A stretch of 64,000 bases of DNA from Lepus europaeus (Eukaryota; Chordata; Mammalia; Lagomorpha; Leporidae), in NCBI RefSeq assembly GCF_033115175.1, contig NC_084837.1, positions 88,238,966 to 88,302,965 of the forward strand. Reading direction: 5' to 3'. The position numbers were made by a program, and so were the translations under genes. Below the pieces are notes generated by a model. The model was not told the DNA's origin, did not search any database, and saw nothing but the letters and a program-made list of their open reading frames with translations. Positions 22,713-35,000 of this stretch are shown in pieces; positions within the stretch are counted from its first letter, which is position 1; every line of letters starts with the position of its first letter.

Positions 22713-23310
22713 TTTTTTTTGTTAGTTTGTTCTAAATCATTTTTAAAAACTGTACCTGAGGTGTTTTATTATAAAAAGTTGGTACCCATATACCCATGCT
22801 AACATGAACTGAAAATTCATGTAGTTACTTCATGTTTTAGCTTGACCTTCTAGTAAATCTTTAGCTTCCCTGATTTTGGCTGCTGTATTAGGAGATCCTC
22901 CCTTGTCTGGGTGATTTAAAAGCATAATTCCTCGATGTGCATCTCTTATTTTTCCTTTGTTGGCAGTAGGGCTTACACCTGGTATTAATGCTGCTCGTTT
23001 TGTCGTTTTGGGTTCAAACCCCCCTCTGTGTTCGCCGCCACTGAAGGCCGATTTCGGGAGACTTTGAAGACCTGGCTCCATATGCTTCATAGCTTGCAAC
23101 ACATAACGGCCTGCAAATCCTGCAGCAGCAATGGTCAATCCGACCGCTACTGTACTGGCCACGGCTTGGGCTCAGCCCCCCTGCCTGCACCGGGAGCACC
23201 GTACATCCCAGTCTGGGGGCCGCGGCCACCAACCAGACGCCATTACCCAAAAACGAGGAGCCGCCAGCTACACTCACAAACAGCCCAAGCACAGGCTTCC
23301 CGTGGAATCC
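22713..23310 (-). mobile_element. L1-mediated retrocopy unit (DNAJC19 mRNA with UTRs and A-tail)
   Basis: Extent of the processed insertion. The A-tail lies at 22713-22720, where the antisense SINE at 22510-22712 breaks off. The 5' end is estimated near 23300, where 'aatgcttctg' loosely mirrors 'aagcttctg' beside the tail as a possible, imperfect target-site duplication. The 5' boundary is uncertain. Confidence 0.5.
22830..23162 (-). pseudogene. DNAJC19: DNAJC19 (TIM14) retrocopy, open 110-codon frame
   Basis: Intronless frame matching DNAJC19, the J-domain co-chaperone of the mitochondrial TIM23 import motor. It keeps the N-terminal membrane segment ([16 protein letters not shown]), [26 protein letters not shown] and the catalytic HPD in [10 protein letters not shown]. 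Human DNAJC19 has 116 residues. Here one Val is missing near the start, about five residues are lost after HMEP, one Glu is missing before AALI, and there are substitutions such as Gly for Arg beside the HPD helix. All indels keep the frame. On the - strand a poly(A) signal (22765-22770) and an A-run (22713-22720) follow, as for a processed mRNA copy. A functional protein is possible but unlikely. Confidence 0.85.
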
Positions 23311-24279
23311 AGAAGCATTTTTACATGGTGGACAATTGTGGCCACACCCCGCCCTCTGGGGTCTCCAGCGTGGACCTCCTGAGGGAGAAGGGGCCTCTGG
23401 CAGTGCTGGTCACCTTCTGGGCTTTCCTGTGCTCTGGCCTGCTGGCCGGCTCTGCGCTGCCTGCCTCTTTGATGCAGCTCCATGTTGGATCTTGTCCACA
23501 CCATCTGACACTTGCAAAGTAGCTTGCTACCCTGAGTGGGTGGGTGAGTGGGCACCCCTAGGCCTGCCCACTGCAGCATCAGGGTGGGGGAGGGGGCCAC
23601 GTGTCCCATCCCCGGTTGAGCTGCCGTCACTCACCTTCACCGGGTGCCCTCTAGTCACCTCCCCAGGTGAAGTGCCTCTGTTTCATTCCTCTGAACACAT
23701 GGCCATCACCTGTAGAGCTGTCCTGATTCCCTTGTGATTGCCCCAGCTAATAACCGGGGAGCCTGGCCTTCACCCCATCATAGTCTATAAAATGGTCATA
23801 GTAACGCCCCACGCCTTCCACCTGGAGTGAGATCAAAGGGACCCATGCAGGCCAAGCTGCTTTCCCAAGGCTGTGGTTGAGTGCCTGGAGGCAAACTGGG
23901 CCCCCTCTCCACCTAGGGTGTGTCAGCTCAGGAGGGGCTGCAGTTCTCAGATTGGAAACCTGCCCCAGGTGCCCGGCCCTGGCAGTTCTAAGCACTGCTC
24001 GGCCAGGGGCTGCAAAGGCTGTTTAATTAGGGCCCAGCGGTGCCTCCAAGTTCAGGATTGCTACCCATTTTACCCACATGGTTTGAATTTCTGCCAGTAT
24101 GAGACACATGCACGTCAGACCAGAGACGGCCTTTTTTAAGGGGGCAACGTTGGGCTGGGAGGGCTGCTGACTTATTCCCCGAAACTCAGCGTTTTTAGCA
24201 GCCCCATCCACACCCATGGGTGTGAAGAATCCCAAAGGCGGGCTAATCCCATCTGGTCGCCCTAACCCTTTCAACCCAA
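23311..24279. other. Upstream flank of the DIS3L-like gene, nothing recognised
   Basis: No SINE or exon. It may hold upstream regulatory sequence, but I see no specific site apart from the TATA-like palindrome at its end. Confidence 0.4.
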
Positions 24280-24293
24280 GCGTTTATAAACGC
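24280..24293 (+). promoter_or_regulatory. TATA-like box inside a 14-bp perfect palindrome
   Basis: GCGTTTATAAACGC is its own reverse complement, with TATAAA at 24285-24290. It lies about 200 bases before the chosen start, so initiation about 30 bases downstream would give a 5' UTR of roughly 170 bases containing the in-frame ATG at 24378. TATA boxes are unusual in CpG-island housekeeping promoters. Position and sequence are seen; promoter function is inferred. Confidence 0.45.
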
Positions 24294-24299
24294 GCTGCC

Positions 24300-25340
24300 C
24301 TCCACCTACTCCATCACTTCTGGACAACTTTTGAGAACTTTGCTTCCCGAGCTCCGAGATCCCACAGCAGCAGCAAGATGAGCGGCACAGAGGCTGGAAG
24401 ACGGCCGCGGCTCACCCACTCCGGAGAGGCCGGGACGGCGGGCTCGGGGTCCAGCTCGTCGGACTGCTGGAGAGCGGGCGAGAGCAACATGCTGGAGAAG
24501 ACGGAGCGGCTGGTCACTGTGAACGCCGTCTACCGCTGGCCGCTGCGGGTCGTGAGAGAACACTACCTGCGGCCCTGCGTGCCCTGCAGCAGCGCGCTGT
24601 GCTCCCAGCCCGAGCGCTGCCGCAACGGTCAGAGACGCTGCGGGGCCGGGCGGGCGGCGCCGGGAGGCCGCGCGGCGCGGGGCGGGCGGCGGGAGAGGCG
24701 CGGCCGCGGCTCCGAGGCGGGAGCGGCGCGGGCTCGGGCGCTCCGGACCGCTCGGCGCTGCGAGCCAGGCGCGCGCTCGTCGGCCGGGGCTCGGGGCGGG
24801 CGGCGCGGGCCTGCGGCGGCCAGGGCCGGAGCGGCCAGCCCCGCGCACGGGCTGAGGCGGCCTGCGGGCTCCGGCGCGGGCCGGGGCGCGGCAGAGGCTG
24901 GCGCCGCCCACTCGGCTGTGGGGGAGAGGCCGCCTCCCGGCCGGGCGCGCGTGCCGGGCAGCTGGTGTGGAGCCGTGCGCGCCAGACCTTCCCCTCCGGG
25001 GCTCTCCGCGGCGACGCCGGTCCCCGCCCCGCAGGGCACGGGGGGCGCAGCCGGGGCCCCTCCACGCAGCTCGGGCCAGGGCGGACAGCGCTGCGCGGCT
25101 CGTGGCTTGCACCGGGCAGCCCGCCCTGCCGGCCCTGGGCTTCCCTCCGAGCTGAGCTTGCGGGGCGTCCGCAGGTGTGCACGCTCGGACGTGGACAGCC
25201 GCCCACCCCGCGGAGCCCACATTTCTGGCAGCTTCGAGACACGATGAAGCGGCCCAGTGCGGCTGACCCCGGGCCTGTCCCGTTATCTACACAGTTCTCG
25301 GAAGTTGTCTTGCCCCTGGGGAGGGGCGAGGGTTAAATGC
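24300..25340 (+). promoter_or_regulatory. CpG-island promoter region of the DIS3L-like gene
   Basis: Strong rise in G+C and CpG density covering exon 1 and the first ~700 bases of intron 1, unlike anything else in the window. The composition keeps long frames open on both strands; these are not genes. CpG islands at 5' ends usually mark germline or broadly active promoters, so the paralogue probably has a live promoter. Confidence 0.8.
24378..24488 (+). other. In-frame upstream start: possible 37-residue N-terminal extension
   Basis: ATG at 24378 has A at -3 and is in frame with the ATG at 24489, with no stop between. Use of it would add a Gly/Ser-rich 37-residue leader absent from DIS3L. 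The start at 24489 also has A at -3, so leaky scanning could give both forms. Confidence 0.4.
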
Positions 25341-28300
25341 TCTCTCTCTTGTGCTTTGTGTTTCAGTGGGCAAACTCTTACCTGCGGGGGTGACCCACTA
25401 CATGGTCCCAGACAGCTCCGTTTTCCATTACTTTGACATCTTGGAAATGCCCGAATTGAAGGGAGTCATTTGGTTGCAGACGGTGACTGACGCTCTGCGT
25501 TCGGAAAGAGGGTGGAGGTATGTTTGTATTGTGTGGAAATGAGAAGGATCCTTAAGATAATGGTCAGTTTGTTAAAAGTATGCATTAGCTGGATTGTTTA
25601 CAGGCTTTTCCAGATAGAATATTTTAAAGTGAGTGTGAAGTTGATTTTATTCAGACACAAAGATGTAGATATTTTCTCATATCCAGGTTTAAATGCTGCT
25701 CCAGGCGTCATATTTCTGCTACTAAAATCAATGTGCTGTTCTATTCCCATTGCTAACACACTGCGAGCCTTTTCAACCTGTTTTCTAAAATATTTTTAAT
25801 ATTAAGGATTGCTTTTCAAGGCCAATTCCTGTGACATTCAAAGGCAAAGCATGGGTATTTAAATGTCTTTTCTCTTGAACATTTCAAAATGAGTGAACTT
25901 GATGAAAAAGGATTGGTTTTTCCACTGCTTAGTTCTGTCTCCCTTATACTAAATGTGAAAACAAGGGAGGAGCAGTTAGGAAAGCGGCTTCCAGGTGACA
26001 CCCTAGGCTTAGCACATAGTAAGCACCTCTTGAGCTCCTGTTCCGAGGCCTTAGGGCACACAGTCTTAGTCCCTCTTACTACAAACCTGTTGACTTCCAG
26101 GGATGAGATGAGAGGAGCAAGGTTGGGGCAGGTGTTTGCTGCTTGGGATGTTCTCACATATCAGAGTGCTTGGTTTGAGTCTGGCTCCTGCTGATTTGAG
26201 CCCTGGGAGGCTGCAGGAGGGGGCCCCTGCACCCAGATGGGAGATCCAGCTGAAACTTCTTTGGCCTGAGCAAGGCCTGGCCATTTTGACCATTTAGGGA
26301 GTAAACTGGTAGATGATAGATCATTTTGTCTCCTGCCTTTTTAAAAAAGACGTGGCATGTGATTGGGCCCGAATACAATTTTTTTGTCCTCCGCCGTCTG
26401 AAGCTATTGCTGGGTTCTGGGGAGACCTGTTCAAGGTGCTGGGACGCTCCTAACCTGCCATGCATGCAGGTTATTGAGCTCCATCAAGCGCACTGATCTG
26501 ACTAGAAAATACAGCTAGGGTGGCTGCACTCTTCAGTTACAACCGAGAGCCCACACCTGTCGCCCACAGAGGGACTTGCTGTTTGCTGCCTGTCCTATTT
26601 CTGTTCCAGGCCATTTATTAATCTGTTTTGCCTGGCTGATAGGTAGCTGATGCAAGAAGCCTGCATGTATGGGAGTGAACCTGTTTTGGTTTTTGTTGTG
26701 TGTTTTGCTAAGTGTCAGGCAGGGTGGTGGTGGCTCTGTGGTACCCGGGTAAGCTTTGATGCATCAGTTTCCGGAAGGCTGAACTTGAGATGCCTGGGGT
26801 CTAACGGGAAGGTGTGAAGCCAAAGCATGGCTGGGCTCTGAAGATGTCAGGTACCCACCTTAGCACTAACTGCCTTCACCTGCTCTGTACTAAGATGTCT
26901 TTATTTGAAAGTGACAGAGCTGGAGCTCCATGTCTCCCACAGGGGTGGAAGGCACCCAGGGACTTGAGCCATCACTTGGCTTCCTCCCAAGCCACATAAG
27001 CAGGGAACTGGATTGGGGCAGAGTAGTCGGGTCTTGAAGCAGCTCTCAAGATGGACATGTACCACAGCACTAACCCCTTGATCCCTTTAAAATAGGCAGA
27101 TGTTTTCTGTGATTCTATACAACCTTAACTACTAAAAAGCACCTTCTTAGAAACTGGCTCTGTGAGACTTCATCATTGATTTATGGCACAGGCTAGTGTG
27201 GCTGGGATTCTCTCTCCTTTCCTAGGGCTGCCAGCAAGAAGTAAATTGTTAATGCTTCCCAAGGTACAAAAATACAAGTGGCTATACGCTGCTGGAAGGG
27301 ACAGGTGGAGCTGGGCAGAAAAATCATACAAAAGCTACCACCCGGCTTCTGCTCGGCTTGGGTTGGCAAGATGGAGATGCGTGCCTGCTGTGCGTTGACT
27401 TGTCTCCCCCGTGGCACAGGTACTATAACAAGCTGCGGAGCCTCCTCAAGGACCCGAGCCGCGAGTGTGTACTCTTCGCAAACGAGTACCATGCTTCATG
27501 CTACCACGCTTGGGGAAAGCAAATGTTGAAGAAAGATTGGGCGAAAAGGTATGGTCATCTGCTGTGGTTTTCATGTGGGCATCTCTTGCTGCCTCATTGG
27601 AAGCTGATCTAAAACAGACCAGGAGTTTTTTAGGGGAACCATGATACTAAAAGCACGTGATGTTGGTAGTTTAGATATGTCATTTGAATATGTAATTGAA
27701 ATATTTTAGAAATCGGGATGAGGAAGATCTACTAGGTAGCCAGTGGGAGTTTGCCCCAGATCCTAACTGCAGGATAATGCAATGTTTGGGGCATGGGTGT
27801 GGGGACAAGGGGCCCTGCTTTGAAGCCAATAAGATAATCTCATTGTGTTGGGTATGAGTTCTAAAGTCCCAGCTAGACCCACTGAACTGAAACTGCTAGA
27901 TGACAATTCTGAAAGCTCTTGGAGAAAGTGCGGTGGCTTCATTGAGATCCATCCTAAGCAGCAGAGCCCAGCGCAAGCGCTTCGATAGGCAGTGTCTGGG
28001 TGGGAGCTATACCCAGAGATGGCGCTAGGACACGATGGCCAGCTGAGTGACACGAGGCCCAGCTGCCACTGCGGAGTGGCCTGAGATGCCATGCAGAATG
28101 TGCCTCCGAAGTCATCCCCGGTGCAGAGGCATTGGGCTCGGACTCCCAAAAGCTGGGACATTCCTAAGCGTTGTGGACTCTGTCTAGTGGCCCCTCATCA
28201 AGGTGAGCCCAGGGTACAGGTGCTAGGCACACCAAAAAAAAAAAAAAAAACCTTACCGTATAGAACATGTCATCTTTTCCTTGCACGACTGATCTGCTCT

Positions 28301-29028
28301 AGCTCTTAAACACGTCCGTTCTGCAAAGGCACCTAGGAATGGATCCATACTGGGTGCTGTTGCAGCCCCAGGTTTTCTCAGGGGACAAGACCTGAGAGGA
28401 AAAAGCATTTCTCTCAACAGGGACCCCTGAGTACCACAGAAGTGCTTATCCACGTTGGGCTCTCTTGTGCTTACAACCCAGTCTTGGAAGCACAGCCTGG
28501 GTCTGAGAACTGTGTTCAAGTTCAAGTACTTTGCAGCCGATTTCTGGGCATTTTAGATGGTTCCGTTTCAGACTGCATCCTGGTCTTCAGCTGTTTTCAG
28601 CCTTGTCTTGTTAGCCAAAGATTCACCTGTAAATCTTGTGGGCTTCCCCAGGCATCGTGTGGGGTGCTGTGTGCGAGCCCTCCAGTTAAAAGGTGCTAAA
28701 ATATGACAGACAGGGTGCTCAAGGAAGAAATGCAAATTGTGGTTCCTCTGTGTGTGTCTCAGAACCCGGGGCTTATCAATAATAGAAGCCCAAAGCTTTC
28801 TGGGATGAGGAGTGCACGAATGGTCTCAAGAGACCAGAGGACGGCAGATCGGTGAAATTCTGGCAGTGTGAGGGCTCCTGTGTGCTTTGTTCCAGGATTA
28901 TCTACGCCGCGGCTTTGTGGTATTATAAGCACTGCGGGGAGAAGATGCCCATCGTCATTGTGGCAGACGAAGATTCCATAAAGAGATTCAAAGTGAAGAG
29001 CGAAGGAGTATCTGTCATGACGTTCAAG
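24489..29028 (+). CDS. DIS3L: DIS3L-like exons 1-4: CR3 motif and PIN region
   Basis: Exon 1 carries the CR3 cysteine motif (C30, C33, C38, C44 in [12 protein letters not shown] and following), which in DIS3 proteins helps docking on the exosome core. Exons 2-4 encode the PIN fold. The first acidic position is kept (D62 in the HYMVPD motif), but the position matching DIS3 Asp146 is not acidic (region 140-150, [11 protein letters not shown]). DIS3L has the same loss, so endonuclease activity is unlikely. This N-terminal part is the least conserved of the protein. Confidence 0.88.
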
Positions 29029-32000
29029 GTATTTCCGGCTGTGGTGTACATGGCTGTGTGTTCACTTCCAGTGTTGCTCCTCGGAGTCTAGATCCCGTTG
29101 GCAACCCAGAAAAGAGAAAGTAGAGCTTGAAGCAGTTCCATCCTGCTAGGTAGAAACTTAATGAGACGCTCCGATCACTGTGGATTTACAGAAACCCTAG
29201 CTGGACTCTGAATTGTAGGTTCTCTGAGGGTTCCCAGGAGCATGTATTCCTAAAGATTTGCCAATGGGATTTTCGTGGCCTTGCTCTAAAGAAGTGTTCT
29301 GGCATGCCAGAGACTTCCAGGGGTGCTGGATATGAATAGCAGTGTCACTGGTGTTTTTCTGTGGCAGTATATCATGTCTTGTCCTGCAGAGGACAGTCGA
29401 GTCAAAAGTATTACATTTCCTTGCTTTTTGTGAGAATTAGTTTTCTTTGTAGTCCAGCAGTCTAGAACACTTCTCATTGTGTGTAGCATCTCCAACTGTG
29501 CCCCCCTCAAGGTGAGTGAGAGCAGGAAAACAGTTGAGTTTGGATGAAAGGGAAGGCCAGCATCTTTGGAGATGGAGAAGCACTGAGACAAGCTGGCCCA
29601 TAATGACAAGTTTGGTGCTGATAAGTGGCCGGTGACCATAGCATGGAGGCACTGAGTGAGCATAGACAAAACTTCTGAAAGGACCAAAGGAAGAACAGCA
29701 GTTACCACAGGATCCGGAAATGAATGGGGGAAATGCTGGTGTTGACACTGAGGACAACCTATTTGCTGTTCAATTCCAATACAGACGTGAGCTAAGACTC
29801 CAGGAGAGGATCAAGCCACCACTTGCAGGGCTGGCATCCCACATGGAAATGCCTGGCTGCTCTTCGTGGCTCTTGGATTCGGCCTGGCCCTGCCCTGGCT
29901 GTGGTCATTTGGGAAGTGAACCAGAGGATGCAAGATCTCGGAGTGCTCCTGTCACCCTGCCTTTCCAATCTTTTTCATTATTAGACAGGTGGAGTTAGAG
30001 GGAGACCGGTCTTCCTTCCGTTGGTTCACCCCCCAAATGGCCGCTATGGCCAGCGCTGCACCGATCCGAAGCCAGGAGCCAGGTGCTTCCCCCTGGTCTC
30101 CCATGCGCAGGTGCCCAGTCACTTGGGCCATCCTCCACTGCACTCCCGGGTCACAGCAGAGAGCTGGACTGGAAGAGAAGCAACCGGACTAGAACCTGGC
30201 ACCCATAGGGGATGCTGGCGCTGCAGGCGGAGGATTAACAAAGTGAGCCACGGTGCCGGCCCCTCAATCTTTAACACAGCATATAAAGAGGAGCTTTTGC
30301 CTCTGCCTTCTCTGTAGGCCATTGTGTGTAGCCATGAGGTCCATACAAAGTGCAATCGGAAAGACTTCAAGGTGCCAAGTCCGGGTCCCTACCCCCTGGG
30401 CACCTTCAAGGTGCCAAGTCCGGGTCCCTACCCCCTGGGCTTCCTCTGAGTCTCGGGCTTTAACAGGAAGGGAGAAAACCACTCAGTGGCAGCAGGAGGC
30501 TCAGGAGGGGACTGCTGTTGTCAGTCCTCACCATGCAGACGGCAGTGCCAGCTGGGGCTTGGATAGTGCCACCACACAGTTCTGTTCTGATCCTGTTTCT
30601 CCATGCCTTTGTACGACACAGGAGTATTTGAAAAAGTTCTATTCGGATCTGGAGGCTGCCCACAGCTCCTGTGACTTCACTGATGAAGCCCTGTATGAAG
30701 AAAAGCTGGAGCGCTTGGAAGCCTCAGGACTTAATTACAACCACTATCTCCCCCCGGACGTTCTAGAAGCTGGGCTACAGTCTGGCCGCTACGTGGAGGT
30801 GAGGGCTGCCATGAAGAGGCAACAGCTGTTTCCTTCCCCTCCTGGCGGCCTGAGGCTGCAAACCAGATGGGAACAGGCAAGCCAGGACAGTGGACGTGCA
30901 CACAGCCTTGGGCCTGTGTCCCTCGATGTTGGCTGTCCAGTTGGCGGCCACTCTGGAATGATGCCGTTCCGTTGTGTGGTGTCCTGAGCCTCAAGACCAG
31001 AGACCGAAGCAGTTTTGTACATGCCTCCTGTCACTGGCTTCGAGATAAGATTTGTTCAGGGCTCCTGACCACGTGGATAGGTGTTAGTGACGACTGTTGT
31101 TCATAGCACTTGGAAGGAAAATGGGCAGAAAAACTGTTGACCACATTGATTTTTTTTCTGGTTTTAGGGAATATTGTGTGTGAATAGACAAACAAAAGCG
31201 GAAGCATTTGTCCGCGTGCAGGACACAGAGCAGAGTGAAGAAGGTACAGTATATAAGCCTCACCTACATTTCCACCTGACTTCACAGCACACAACAAGGA
31301 AGCAAAGGTGTTACTGACACCCCAATCTCATGGTAGCAGTGAGGGGGTGTGGAGAAGGGTTCCCTACATTGTCACTTCATTTTTATAAACTTAAGGTCTC
31401 AGAACCAGTAAGCTGGGCTTGGATCCAAGGCTCTGTGGCTGTGGTTTAAAAACATTGCTCTGTCCTGCCTCAGTGTGGTCTGTCGGCTCCCTGGGCTTTC
31501 GAAAGGAATGCAAATGGGGGGAGAAAGCCAGGTAAATGAGCTGTCCTGAGATGGAGTGTAGTTCTTGGTTCATACTGACCTCTGGGTGGAGAAAGGAAAA
31601 GCCTGGAGAGGGCATGAGCAGGAATGGGTGGGAAGAGGAGCAAGAGGGACAGGAGGCGGCCCTGGGGAGAGCGTGTGCACAGGGCCTCCAGCCCCAGCCT
31701 GCAGAAGCACACAAGTGTGGCTCTGCCTTCGGAGGGCAAGGCGGTGAACAGGAGGACTCGGGCCTCCCTGGAGTGGAAGCCCCCTTGACGTCGTGATTTC
31801 TCTGCTGCCCCAAACACTAGATTATGAAATCCTAATCAACGGGATGAATCCCCGGAACCGCGCGCTCCACGGAGACCGGGTAGCCGTGAAGCTGTTCCCT
31901 GAATCCCTCTGGAATAGGAGAACGGCCACGGGTCGCGAGGCCGGCGAGTATATGCCCACAGGTGAGCCAGCGGATGCCACCCTGGCATCCAGCCTTCTTC

Positions 32001-35000
32001 CAGAATTGGGTATTTCTCAGCAATCCAGGAATAGGGCAATTTCATTTAAAGTGGCAGACAAGTTGTGATGTATGGACATCCTGCAGAATGGCTGCATCGA
32101 GGTAACCAGCATGGGACACATGGTTACCGCTTTCCCCAAACAAGTTCTCATTGCATTCCAGCCTGTGCTCTGTCATTATTCAAAGCAGCTGCCACCTCCA
32201 GCCCTTTTTGCATACCACACCGCAATACCTGGGGTCAATATAGGCTCAGATTCCAGCTCCCTTCTAATACTTGGGAGGCAGTGGTGATGGCCCAGGTAGG
32301 GTTCCTGCCACCCGCATAGGAGACCTGGAGTGAGATGCTGGCTCCTTGATGTAGCCTCTAGCCTTGTTCCTAGCCTTGTGGGTATTTAGGGAGTGAACTC
32401 GCAGGTGGATGTGAACTCATTCTCTCTGCCTCTCAATAGAATAAGCATATTTAAATAGGTAATTGATTATTTTGCAATGAAAAGTAATAGTTTTTGTATG
32501 CCAAGAACTCCATCAAGGTCTCTTACAGGGGTTGCAGGGGCCCAAACACTTGGGTCATCCTCTGCTGCTTTTCCTGGACCGTTAGCAGGGAGCTGAATCA
32601 GCAGCCAGGGCATGAACAGGCAACCATGTGGGATGCCTGCTTGGCAGGCCGTGGCTTCACCCAGCTATACCACAGTGCTGGCCCCAACAAGTTTATTTCC
32701 TTAATAAAACAAGGGTGAGAATGATTTGATTTTCCAAGATACTGAAACCCAAAATCAATGAGGTAATGGCAAAAGAAAAAGCAGGATTCCAAATGTCACC
32801 TCCGAACCCATAGAAAAACGCTACCAAAAGATTATCCATGTTAAAAAAAAAAAAAAAATCGGGCATCTCTAGAAAGTCTACATGTTTGAAATGGCTAAGA
32901 AGGCAAATCTTCAAAGATTCCCTTGAATTAAGTGCTTGGAAAAATGGGACAGGGACAGTTAGATGACGGCTAGCTGGCTAACCCTTGTGATTTGTTTTCC
33001 ACAGGACATGTGGTGGGCATTACTCAGAAACACAAGCGCGATTATATAGTAACCTTTCCATCAAAGGAGGATATCCAGTATTACAGCAGGAAAACGAAGA
33101 AATACGTTGCTGTGCCATGGGACTGTAGGATCCCCAGAATTCAGATCCACAGGAAACAGGCTGAAAAGTACCAGGTAAAGGACACTGCACCATGGCTGCC
33201 CTGCTTCTGTCTTGGCCAGCTTTTGGATCAGTGCCAGAAAGCACTGTTAATTGCTTTGCAAATAAATTGTGGGTGGCATCTGGCATTCCAAGGTGCTGTT
33301 AAATCCTAAATACATAGGTGCCATCTAGTAAGTGGTCTAAGGCTAACAAATGAAGGCTTGAGCACGTCCTAGAAAGCGCTCTGTAGGACAGCCAGAGAGA
33401 ATACATTGTCCTGCTGACCAATGGAGAAGCTTCCAACAGCTGCACTTGGCCAACACGAACGCGCTTTCTTCCAGCAAGCAAGGTAGAAATACAAGCCCTG
33501 TGCCTCGTAGGGATGATGTAGAAGCTCTTCAAAGAATCGATTTTCCGTGAAGGAATATAGGTGGGAGGGAAGACATGTTGTCGCCAAGAGACTAGGCACT
33601 GTCCAGCATCACCTGCCTCCAGCTATGCAGCCCACTAGCCTGGTCATTGTCCCTCGGACACCCTAAGCCTTGTTACAGGCTCCCAGGGGCCTGTTTCAAT
33701 GGCTTGCTGAAACTGCTAGACAGTGAGGGTCCTGTTGACACTGATACCCGGACTTCGAAGTAGCTCCTACAATCTGAGACCTAGGTTCCGGAACTTACCC
33801 TGAACCCTGCACCACTGGGTTCACGGCTTGTGTTGCAAGTGTGAGCCAGCTGGCTGTTCACACGTGGCACATTACAGCCTCCTTATTTGATGCCGAAGAA
33901 ACGCCTCCCACTGCAAAAGCGCTGGGCCAGGCCATTCCATACCACCTGGCAAGTCCCAGAATCAAACATGCCACCCTGCAGACTGGCCACCCTCTATAGA
34001 ACTGTCTCTACCCTCTCGTTAGCGAATGCTTTCAATAACCCACGGAACCCTGGAGGCGAGGCTAATGCTTTATGTACCTTCTCCTGCAGTGTTGCAAAGC
34101 AATCGTCCACATTGATTCCTGGGACTTGGGTTCGAGGTATCCGGACGGACACGTCGTAGGGACACTGGGAACAAGTAGAGACCTGGAAGGGGAAATGAAG
34201 TCTCTGCTCGTGGAGCACGACATCTCCGAGCGGCCCTTCTCTGAAGCCCAGGTCAGATTCCCGGAGGCCTCTGGTCTAATGGCAGACACGTTATGCACAC
34301 AGGGAAAGATCTCTAGACTCCAGCGACTCGCTGGGAAGCCACAGATAACCCTCAACCAGACCCAAGTCAGTTTCCAGTGGAGCTCTCAAGTCTGTAGATT
34401 CTACAACTATGTTTCAAAGTGGCAGGTCGGTGTCTCCTGGTCAGGATAGGTCCATCCGGCAAGTCGAGGATAGCTGGTTGTATCCCCAGCAGAGCTCCGT
34501 CTCTACCCATCATTCAACCCCAGCAACAGGGAGCAGAGTCCAGGATGCCTGTACGTCTGAGCCTTCGGTCTGAGAGCAATGTTCGTGACGCAGCTTTCCT
34601 AGACTTTCCAGAAAACGGAAAGCCCACAAACGCAACACATTGGCTTTTCCATCACTTCCACGTCATTAGAAACAGATAATAGCTATTCTCTTGAATGTGC
34701 TATTCGCTGATAGGTTTCTTTTGCTTAATTATTACATATTGGCAGAGCCTATGTGGTTTTAACAGTTAATGGTAAACTACTGTATATTGATGTGCCCCTG
34801 TGTGCTCAGCCATTTGGCTGTTGGCCTGTTATTTTTATTCAGTATTATAAAAAAGCTACTTCACATATACAGCAACATTACTTTTTTAATGTGGTCAATC
34901 CTTCCCTTGGTAATCTCACGTTAAGGATTACCTTTTCCAAGTCAAAGGGGACATTGAAGTAGCTTTGTTACTTGTTGGCAGACTGTTTCCCAGCTTGCAC

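Noticed and set aside
22830-23162. Calling the DNAJC19 frame a normal gene
   Set aside because: No introns, A-tail, internal losses in conserved regions; a retrocopy is the better description, although the frame is open.
24216-25247. 343-codon + frame and several 200-300-codon frames on both strands in the first intron
   Set aside because: The CpG-rich composition removes stop codons in all frames; only the part up to 24627 is a DIS3L-like exon, and a good GT donor follows it.
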